From positions 1 through 15,542 of the forward strand of contig JAISUQ010000035.1 in the NCBI GenBank assembly GCA_031272005.1: a DNA stretch of 15,542 nt. The letters run 5' to 3'. Origin of the DNA: Coriobacteriales bacterium. Its GTDB lineage: Bacteria > Actinomycetota > Coriobacteriia > Coriobacteriales > UBA8131. The position numbers and the translations under genes are program-made. The number at the start of each line of letters is the position of its first letter. Positions within the stretch are counted from its first letter, which is position 1. Below, in pieces: positions 1 through 5,868 of this stretch. A model generated the notes under the pieces. The model was not told where the DNA came from, searched no databases, and was given only the letters and a program-made list of their open reading frames with translations.

Positions 1-1004
1 GCTCTATAGCATGGTCCCTGAATAAAAGCGGAGAGAAGAATAACGAACAGCATGGCTCCAGCAGTTTTCAACGCAGCTTTTTTAGCTACAAGCAACAAAA
101 CAAGCAAAACAAAACATACGACCACACTACCATTGTTACGCAGAAAAACCGTAAACATGGTAAGTAAAGAAATCTCAACGACTGTTCTGGTTTCCATCAA
201 TTGGCTGCGGTCGAGACACATGTCAAATAGCTTTAACGATAGCAGCAGAAGCGCGCATGAAAACAGTTGGTCCCGCCATAGCGTGACAGCCATTTTTCCG
301 AATGAAGGATGCAAGCATGTCAGTACCAGACAAATTAACACAATCTCTCTACGAATATTGTGTTTTAACAACCAACACAACATGTAGGCGGTCGTCATTG
401 CGATGAGCACGCACTGTAAAACCGTTAAAACGAGAATCCCGATATTTATATTGCCTAATAGGTTTCCTAGAAACAGAAAGCCCTTGAGAGCAATTGTATA
501 CATTACTGGGTAGTGGGTATTTAGTGTCTCATCACCCATCGCTTGGCTTATCGGGTTCATGGTGTCGTATGGAATTATTCCCGGTGCGTAAGCAATGATG
601 TATGGTAACCAGCAGATGAGGATAGTTAGTGCAATCAGCTGAAAATGTCGTTGCGATGGGTAGATACTCCTATTAGATATTATTAATGCACTCAGTTTTG
701 ATAAATTTAAGCGAATTGCAATGATTAATAAGAAGGCGACGAAAAGAGAAACAAAGAATGCAATGACATCAACCCACGCGAGCGGCAAAGCATGAGCTTC
801 AGGTATTGAATTATTCGACCATGAGGAGTAATCAACGTTTGAGATAACGATCTTCAATCCAAAAAAGGTCATCAAAGCAAACACGAGTGAGGCAGCAGTG
901 GCAACAGCAATATCACTACGTCTTAGAATTCCAAGTTTTGATTTCCACTCGTTACGTGCGATAGCTATACGATTGCGTAAAGACTCTAGAGAAGTGTCAG
1001 CCAT
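1..1004 (-). CDS. Multi-pass membrane protein, DUF6020 / GT-C-like (partial, C-terminus beyond window)
   Basis: The frame is open from ATG (1002-1004) to the window edge, 334 codons with no stop. A short soluble N-terminus (about residues 1-32) is followed by many hydrophobic segments, roughly 33-53, 75-98, 120-140, 172-212 (two), 247-260, 276-306 and 314-328. Motifs recalled from DUF6020-type proteins are PGIIPYDTMNPISQ (141-154, with D147), HYPVMYT (164-170), LWRDQLF (242-248) and LRNNG (288-292). In GT-C glycosyltransferases an Asp in the first outer loop is catalytic and lipid-linked sugars are donors; D147 could play that role, but this is inference. It lies 53 bases after the GT2-GT4-GT2 gene on the same strand, so it is probably co-transcribed. 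Only a weak AAAGAGA ribosome site precedes the ATG. Sample lines are 27-37% GC, far below the rest of the window, suggesting transfer. Function unproven; it could instead transport or polymerise the glycan. Confidence 0.72.
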   Translation of the reverse strand, partial: MADTSLESLRNRIAIARNEWKSKLGILRRSDIAVATAASLVFALMTFFGLKIVISNVDYSSWSNNSIPEAHALPLAWVDVIAFFVSLFVAFLLIIAIRLNLSKLSALIISNRSIYPSQRHFQLIALTILICWLPYIIAYAPGIIPYDTMNPISQAMGDETLNTHYPVMYTIALKGFLFLGNLLGNINIGILVLTVLQCVLIAMTTAYMLCWLLKHNIRREIVLICLVLTCLHPSFGKMAVTLWRDQLFSCALLLLSLKLFDMCLDRSQLMETRTVVEISLLTMFTVFLRNNGSVVVCFVLLVLLLVAKKAALKTAGAMLFVILLSAFIQGPCYR

Positions 1005-1057
1005 GGGAGTCTCTTTGTGAGCTATTTTCAGATAATTGCCGATGTCTGGCTTCACAG

Positions 1058-4000
1058 TTACATTTCATTCTTGGCTGTCCCAATTCTTCTGACTGCACTG
1101 ATTACTTTTCTACCAGCTACAGATGCCAAGTTGCCAACAGCGCGGCCGACGTCTTTGCAGGCTACTGCGATGTCTAGTACATGCATCTTGTCTAAGCGTT
1201 GTTTAAGGCGATCTTTACTTGATGGTTGAGGGGTATTATTGATTATAGCATTGGCAGGGGTTAGCGCTAGAAAAGTGTCACGCATCAGGCCGACACAGGC
1301 TGTTTCCATGGTTGGGTTACTGGTGATGGTGCCCGGGCCATTTTGGTTAAACAGGCAGTATAGCTGTTCGGCATATCGGCTGAGTATGTCTTTATGCTTG
1401 GAGGCGATTTTTTCTATTGTCAAAGACGTATTATTGTAGTTGAAGTTGCTGAGCATCGATGTTTCGCGTCGGCGGTAATAAAACAGTGGTTCGGTGATTA
1501 CTATGCCTTTGTGGCCGTTTTCCAGGAGGTTGATGACGCTTTCATAATCTTCCATACCGTAGTTTAATTCAGCCTCATTTAGCCCATAGGCTTGTAAAGC
1601 AGCCGTTTTGTAAAGCAAGCAGCTCGAACCTAAAGAATTATGAAATAGATAATAAGGCAGCTCAGTATCCCAGCTGACCCAATAACCACTTTGGTTGCCA
1701 AAATAGGAAACGTGACAATTAACAAAGCTGATATTTGCATAGGCCTTAAGCAATGCGATGGCTTTGGAATAGAAATCAGGTGCTACACAGTCATCGGCAT
1801 CTATTATTGCAGCATACTCACCACGGCAATGTTTGAATCCGTAGTTGCGTGCGCTGCCCACTCCGCCATTGGGTTTGTACAAGACAGTGACTTGAGGGTG
1901 CAGAGAATCAAGCTCATGGAGCTTGGTTTTTGCTTCAGGAGCAGTAGATCCGTCATCAACAATCAATATCTCAACATCTTTATAACTTGAAGCGAGTACA
2001 CTCTGAATGGTCTCATCGATATAGTCCTGCATGTTGAAAAACGGTACGATTACAGACAAGAATTCGCTTGTAAGCCCCGTCGACATTAGCGGCGAAAATG
2101 GAGGTGCTGGCGGCAGCGAAGCGTCTTTTTCGTAGACAAAATGGTATTCGAGGATTTCAGATTGTAGGAGATTAGCAAGGAATGCGGATTTAGCTTTATA
2201 GATATGCGAATAATCGCATAGTTGTTCGATGCGTTGACGAGCATTTGTAGTAATCTGCTCGTATGCGTGCTCGTTCATATCCAGCATCATGTTGAGTTTT
2301 TCGCAGAACTCCTCGACATTCTGATAGATGAAACCAGAAACTCCGTCTTCAATGATTTCTGCATGCCCCCCAGTATGCGATACTAATAGCATCTTGCCAG
2401 CTTGCATCTGCTCGCAGACGGCATAGGGGAAGTTTTCAATCAAAGAAGGAGCAACAATGACTTTAGCTTGACTTATCGTAGCAGTCATTTGCTCTGGTTG
2501 AATCGGGCCATGATACGTGATTAATCCAGAGGAGAATGCTTCCGGAAAAGTTCTGCGCAGATACTCAAGGCAGTCGACCTCTCTGGCAAAAGCGTATCCG
2601 GGATTCCCGAATAACATAAGTCGAACAGACTCATCGTTATCCCAGTAGTTTTTCTTCATCATCTGGCAGAGCTCTTCGATTCCTTTGATTCTGCTGAGTT
2701 TGCTGACGAAATAAACTGCCCTTGAATCGAGTTTACTGAAATCTTGTCGTTCAGCTTGGCTTGTGGGGCGAAAGGGATTTCTTATCAGAGATTGGCAGCT
2801 GGTGATATTAAGGTTTTGTTTAATCAGTTCACGTAGATATTCACTGGCATAGACAACACCATCCGCATTGAGATAACAGTATTTCTCCAGATAATACATC
2901 CAATATTCTGGAAAATGATAACTTGGGCGTTCTTCAATTGGTTGACAAATAAATGCTGGGGCATGTGCTGTGATGAAGATCTTTGTTTGTGCCAGGCGGC
3001 TGTCCAGTTCCTTTTTCTTGTGAATCGTGAAGTAGCCGATGCCCAGGTAGTCCTGGCATTCGATGATGTTGGGGCTGCTGTATTGGGTGATGGCTTTTTC
3101 GGCGGCTTTCCAGAAGCACCAGCTGGTGGCGGCGTGGAAACCTAGGGGGAGCCCGTCTTCGGGGGTTTGGCCGTTGAAGCGGATGCGGGCGTAGCCGTCC
3201 AGCTCTTCGGCAATGTAGGCGCCTGGCTCCAGTTCGTTATCGGGGACAAAGACGGTGATGCGGTAGTCCTCCTTGAGCATCTCCACAGTGTGATAACAAT
3301 ATGTGCTGATGCCGCCGCCGTACATCGGTGGGAATTCGGTGGTGAACAGCCAGTAGGTCAGCTGGTGTGATACCAGCGTCTCAAAGCGCTCACGAAGTCT
3401 GGTTGCGTCGCTGCCGACCAACATCGGATGTTTGTCGTTGAGCATCGAATAGTCTCCGCTTATCAGCGAATCTCTGGTGCTTTGCGGGAGGTTCCAGAAC
3501 GTGGCGCGTACTACATTCTGCTTTAACGTCAGGTATTGTGCAGCCTCGGGGTTTGCGATCAGCTCAAAGCCATTATGGAGCAAAGCATCGCGGCTGGAGA
3601 GTACGCCGATTTGGCGTCCCATCATGCTTTCGACTTTGTTCAGCTCGGTTGTCAGCGAGCCCGCCCGCACGCGTCTTTGGTAGAAGCCTTCAGATATGTA
3701 AGCTGTCTTGCTTGCCAGAAATAGAGCCAGGAAGGTGAAGTTATCATCCTCGTGGGTAATGCCCTCGATAAAGCAGCGATGTGTTGACTCCAGGTACTCA
3801 CGCCGATAAAGGCTCAGGCAGGCGGACTCGCGAAAATCTCCGTTCTGATAGAGTTGAGCAAACATCTCCTGCCCACTTAGCGGCGCTGGATAGTTGCCGC
3901 TGCGTTGGTAATAGGTTTCAAAATTTGGGTTTTCGGCGCGCGCTTGCTCATCCTCAAAGAAGGCTTGGGCATCAAAGAAGACTACATCGGCGTTTGTTTC

Positions 4001-4330
4001 TCTGGCGCGTGTCAGACAGCTCTCCAGAGTGTTGGATAGATAGTAGTCGTCCGAATCCAGGAAACTGAGGTATTCCCCAATTGCCGCTTCCATACCTGCG
4101 TTGCGCGCTGAGGACAAGCCGCCGTTGCCCTTGCTGATGATGCGGATGCGGCTGTCTTTGGCGGCGTATTCTGCCAGGATTGCGGCGGAGCTATCGGTAG
4201 AGCCGTCGTCAACGCAGATAATCTCGATATCGCTGAGCGTCTGCTCAACCACACTGTCCAGACATTCGCGCAGGTAGCGCTCGACGTTATAGACAGGTAT
4301 GATGACGCTTACCTTTGGGCGGTCAGCCAA
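1058..4330 (-). CDS. Three-domain glycosyltransferase, GT2-GT4-GT2, 1090 aa
   Basis: Three sugar-transfer modules in one cytoplasmic chain. Domain 1 (about 7-310) is a GT-A GT2: SVIIPVYN at 8-15, VDDGSTDSS near 40-48, LDSDD at 91-95 for metal and nucleotide-sugar binding, HEDD at 193-196 as the likely base region. Domain 2 (about 325-720) is a GT-B GT4: FPPMYGGGIST at 333-343 and an E-x7-E motif with E632 and E640 (IENFPYAVCEQ). Domain 3 (about 757-1020) is a second GT2: VIVPFFN at 760-766, IDADD at 843-847 and YGMEDYE as the base region. A basic C-terminal tail could touch the membrane. The start is TTG (4328-4330), chosen because AAAGGAAG stands just upstream and the GT2 motif begins at the usual distance. 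Such fusions probably add successive sugars of one repeat unit; donors and linkages cannot be read from sequence. GC drops sharply inside the GT4 domain near position 3000. Confidence 0.9.
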   Translation of the reverse strand: MADRPKVSVIIPVYNVERYLRECLDSVVEQTLSDIEIICVDDGSTDSSAAILAEYAAKDSRIRIISKGNGGLSSARNAGMEAAIGEYLSFLDSDDYYLSNTLESCLTRARETNADVVFFDAQAFFEDEQARAENPNFETYYQRSGNYPAPLSGQEMFAQLYQNGDFRESACLSLYRREYLESTHRCFIEGITHEDDNFTFLALFLASKTAYISEGFYQRRVRAGSLTTELNKVESMMGRQIGVLSSRDALLHNGFELIANPEAAQYLTLKQNVVRATFWNLPQSTRDSLISGDYSMLNDKHPMLVGSDATRLRERFETLVSHQLTYWLFTTEFPPMYGGGISTYCYHTVEMLKEDYRITVFVPDNELEPGAYIAEELDGYARIRFNGQTPEDGLPLGFHAATSWCFWKAAEKAITQYSSPNIIECQDYLGIGYFTIHKKKELDSRLAQTKIFITAHAPAFICQPIEERPSYHFPEYWMYYLEKYCYLNADGVVYASEYLRELIKQNLNITSCQSLIRNPFRPTSQAERQDFSKLDSRAVYFVSKLSRIKGIEELCQMMKKNYWDNDESVRLMLFGNPGYAFAREVDCLEYLRRTFPEAFSSGLITYHGPIQPEQMTATISQAKVIVAPSLIENFPYAVCEQMQAGKMLLVSHTGGHAEIIEDGVSGFIYQNVEEFCEKLNMMLDMNEHAYEQITTNARQRIEQLCDYSHIYKAKSAFLANLLQSEILEYHFVYEKDASLPPAPPFSPLMSTGLTSEFLSVIVPFFNMQDYIDETIQSVLASSYKDVEILIVDDGSTAPEAKTKLHELDSLHPQVTVLYKPNGGVGSARNYGFKHCRGEYAAIIDADDCVAPDFYSKAIALLKAYANISFVNCHVSYFGNQSGYWVSWDTELPYYLFHNSLGSSCLLYKTAALQAYGLNEAELNYGMEDYESVINLLENGHKGIVITEPLFYYRRRETSMLSNFNYNNTSLTIEKIASKHKDILSRYAEQLYCLFNQNGPGTITSNPTMETACVGLMRDTFLALTPANAIINNTPQPSSKDRLKQRLDKMHVLDIAVACKDVGRAVGNLASVAGRKVISAVRRIGTAKNEM
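4133..4246. repeat. GT2 segment near-identical to 5537-5650 (copy A)
   Basis: These 114 bases, coding for the VDDGSTDSS to RIRIIS part of the first GT2 domain of the triple enzyme, align without gaps to 5537-5650 in the neighbouring GT2 gene with 8 mismatches by hand count, about 93% identity. Flanking GT2 sequence is much less alike. This points to recent duplication or gene conversion of a domain core rather than general family conservation. Confidence 0.8.
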
Positions 4331-4354
4331 GGTGCTTCCTTTCTCGTAGAGGTA

Positions 4355-4360
4355 ATTCTA
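4355..4360 (-). promoter_or_regulatory. Candidate -10 box for the GT2-GT4-GT2 gene
   Basis: Reading the minus strand, TAGAAT (5/6 to TATAAT) lies in the context GGTAGAAT, 24 bases upstream of the TTG start, leaving room for a short leader that carries the AAAGGAAG ribosome site. There is no good -35 at 16-18 bases. The 213-base gap from the upstream gene makes a separate promoter plausible. The GGTA-GAAT context resembles GGTACAAT before two other genes here. Confidence 0.35.
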
Positions 4361-4445
4361 CCAAATCTGCTGTTCGGGATTCATGGCACCCGATTTGATT
4401 GCGAAATACACCAACCTGACCCTTGAACAGGTGGCCGAAATCTAG
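4356..4445 (+). pseudogene. Remnant of the C-terminus of an Rpn / PD-(D/E)XK transposase-like protein
   Basis: In plus frame from 4356 to the TAG at 4443-4445 the translation includes MAPDLIAKYTNLTLEQVAEI (ATG at 4383). This resembles the short helical tail (gMs-e-IAk-TgLsleeI-kL) that closes many Rpn-type recombination-promoting nuclease / PD-(D/E)XK transposase-family proteins. Upstream the frame closes at a TAA (4353-4355), so the nuclease core is missing. It sits opposite in direction to the glycosyltransferase genes in an intergenic gap, as expected for a decayed insertion. The match is from memory of the family tail and only about 20 residues long; chance similarity is possible. Confidence 0.42.
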
Positions 4446-4465
4446 ATCGGGCTCATAAACTTAGT

Positions 4466-4507
4466 TACGCGCCAAATGCCGCATTATGTAGACCCTTTTG
4501 GCGCGTA
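4466..4507. repeat. Inverted repeat, 11-bp arms, 20-base spacer
   Basis: TACGCGCCAAA (4466-4476) and TTTGGCGCGTA (4497-4507) are perfect reverse complements. They lie in the gap between two minus-strand glycosyltransferase genes and next to the transposase-like remnant. The repeat could be a transcript hairpin after the upstream gene, a protein-binding site, or an end left by a mobile element. No uridine run follows on the minus strand, so a classic terminator is unlikely. The rest of the 4331-4543 gap holds only the -10 candidate, the remnant and the hairpin at 4516-4531. Confidence 0.6.
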
Positions 4508-4515
4508 TTCTGCTG

Positions 4516-4531
4516 GAGGCATTGCTGCCTC
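4516..4531 (-). other. Short hairpin just after the 396-aa GT2 gene
   Basis: On the minus strand GAGGCA-GCAA-TGCCTC forms a 6-bp stem closed by a GNRA-type GCAA loop, beginning 12 bases after the TGA of the upstream GT2 gene. No T run follows, so it is more likely to protect the 3' end of a processed transcript or pause polymerase than to act as an intrinsic terminator. Confidence 0.4.
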
Positions 4532-4543
4532 ATATGCTGCTGC

Positions 4544-5734
4544 TCAAGTCACTGGGTGTTTTTTGCCGATGTTGCGCAGGGCGTCTCGGCCCAGGCGGGG
4601 GGCGGCGGTGAGGGCTCGGCCGAGTTTGAAGGATTTGCTGTTTTCCAGGGCTTCGATGTGGTTTATGGCATCTTCGAGCTGGGCGGTCAGGCTCCAGATT
4701 TCGTGGGTCAGTTCGTCTACGCGCTGGCGCTGGTAGTCGCGGTCTACCATGGTCCCGGTCCAGGCGGCGCAGTGCAGCAGCAGCTCCTCGTGCGAGGATT
4801 GCAAGGCCTCCAGCAGCAGTTGCTCGCGGGGGTAGAGTTGCCAGTCGCCCTCATAGGCGGCCATCCTGGGGATGAGCTCTTCTTGCAGGTAGTGCAGCAC
4901 GTCGAGCTGGGCTGCGCCGCTGAGGCTGACAAGGCTCCAGACGGCCATGGAGAACTGCCAGGCTAAAAAGGCCCGCTCGTACTTCTCCATCAGTCCTTCG
5001 GCTTGCAGGCGCTCTTGGATGGCGGCCTGGGCTTGCAGCATGTTACGCCAGTTGCTCTCGCGGCTGCCTTCGATGGAGGCGCTGTTGCCCACACGGTGGG
5101 TGGCCAGGCAGGAGTCCACCAACACGATGCGTCGGGCCAGGGTCAGCGCCAGATAGACGAAGCAGGCGTCGTTGGTGCTTTGCTGGGATTGGAAGCGCAG
5201 GCTGTGCTCCGTTGCCAGCTCGCGGCTGAAGAGTTTGTCCCAGGGCCAGCCCAGGCAGTAGCGAAAGGCCTCCTCGGCCAGATCCAGCGGGGCGTAGATG
5301 ATGTTGGGCTTGATGAAGCGGATGGCGTGCTCGATGGGCTTCTGCACGCCGGTGGCTACATCCAGCGACTGGCTGCGGCATAACACCACATCGGCAGCAT
5401 GCTCCTTGGCGCTGGCCAGCAGCTCTTCGAGCATGGTAGGGGCAAAGAGGTCGTCGGCGTCGAGGAAGGAGAGGTACTCGCCTTGGGCCACGTCCAGGCC
5501 GGCGTTGCGGGCTTCTCCGGCATTGGAGTGCTCGCGGCTGATGATGCGGATGCGGCTGTCTTTGGCGGCGTATTCCGTCAGGGTTGCGGCTGAGCTATCG
5601 GTAGAGCCGTCATCGACGCAGACTATCTCGATATCGCTGAGCGTCTGCCCGCAGATGCTCTCCAGGCAGGGCGACAGATACTCACCGGCATTGTAGACGG
5701 GGACGATGACACTTATTTTAGGCGCTGTGGGCAT
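4544..5734 (-). CDS. GT2 glycosyltransferase with C-terminal coiled coil, 396 aa
   Basis: The GT-A fold occupies about residues 6-230: ISVIVPVYN at 7-15, VDDGSTDSS at 40-48 and LDADD at 91-95, where the DXD binds metal and the donor phosphates. The usual ED base motif appears as STNDACF (186-192), leaving D189. After a helical middle, residues about 330-370 (RDYQRQRVDELTHEIWSL onward) form a probable coiled coil leading to SKSFKLGRALTAAPRLGR, a tail recalled from many polysaccharide glycosyltransferases that may mediate oligomer or membrane contact. The product should act in the cytoplasm on a lipid-linked acceptor; donor unknown. Start is the ATG at 5732-5734; the frame is open further upstream to 6196, but that part lies inside the previous gene and has GC-shadow composition. 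No Shine-Dalgarno sequence precedes the ATG; a TATAAT box lies 9 bases before it. Its core shares about 93% of 114 bases with the triple enzyme. Confidence 0.88.
   Translation of the reverse strand: MPTAPKISVIVPVYNAGEYLSPCLESICGQTLSDIEIVCVDDGSTDSSAATLTEYAAKDSRIRIISREHSNAGEARNAGLDVAQGEYLSFLDADDLFAPTMLEELLASAKEHAADVVLCRSQSLDVATGVQKPIEHAIRFIKPNIIYAPLDLAEEAFRYCLGWPWDKLFSRELATEHSLRFQSQQSTNDACFVYLALTLARRIVLVDSCLATHRVGNSASIEGSRESNWRNMLQAQAAIQERLQAEGLMEKYERAFLAWQFSMAVWSLVSLSGAAQLDVLHYLQEELIPRMAAYEGDWQLYPREQLLLEALQSSHEELLLHCAAWTGTMVDRDYQRQRVDELTHEIWSLTAQLEDAINHIEALENSKSFKLGRALTAAPRLGRDALRNIGKKHPVT
5537..5650. repeat. GT2 segment near-identical to 4133-4246 (copy B)
   Basis: Partner of the segment at 4133-4246 (8 mismatches in 114 bases, no gaps). 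Both copies are in the same orientation about 1.4 kb apart, so homologous recombination between them could delete the intervening DNA and fuse the two genes in frame. Confidence 0.8.
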
Positions 5735-5743
5735 GGTATTGGC

Positions 5744-5749
5744 ATTATA
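5744..5749 (-). promoter_or_regulatory. Consensus -10 box abutting the GT2 start (possible leaderless mRNA)
   Basis: The minus strand carries a perfect TATAAT ending 9 bases before the ATG at 5734. A weak -35-like TTGCTC (5770-5765) stands 15 bases upstream of it. Transcription from this box would begin within a few bases of the ATG, and there is no Shine-Dalgarno sequence to explain normal initiation, so the gene may be expressed as a leaderless transcript as well as by read-through from the operon. Confidence 0.4.
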
Positions 5750-5797
5750 ACCTATGGAAACGATGAGCAAGTCCCAAGTCCCCGTTGTGCCGTTGGT

Positions 5798-5827
5798 CGT
5801 AGGGGCGCGATGAATCGCGCCCCTACG
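5798..5827. repeat. Palindrome, 14-bp arms with 2-base centre (REP-like copy 1)
   Basis: CGTAGGGGCGCGAT, GA, ATCGCGCCCCTACG: a near-perfect palindrome in the 134-base gap between the 822-aa and 396-aa glycosyltransferase genes. Its 24-base core (5801-5824), read on the minus strand, matches the plus strand at 13755-13778 in 21 of 24 bases. No T run follows on either strand. Two related copies in intergenic DNA suggest a dispersed REP-like element. As RNA it would form a very stable hairpin that could limit read-through or 3' decay. Confidence 0.75.
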
Positions 5828-5868
5828 TAGATTGCCATAATTGGAACTAACCAGCGTTTCCCTGCGTG

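Noticed and set aside
52..387. 111-codon plus-strand frame at the left edge
   Set aside because: It is antisense to the continuous 334-codon membrane protein frame, which has coherent hydrophobic segments and motifs.
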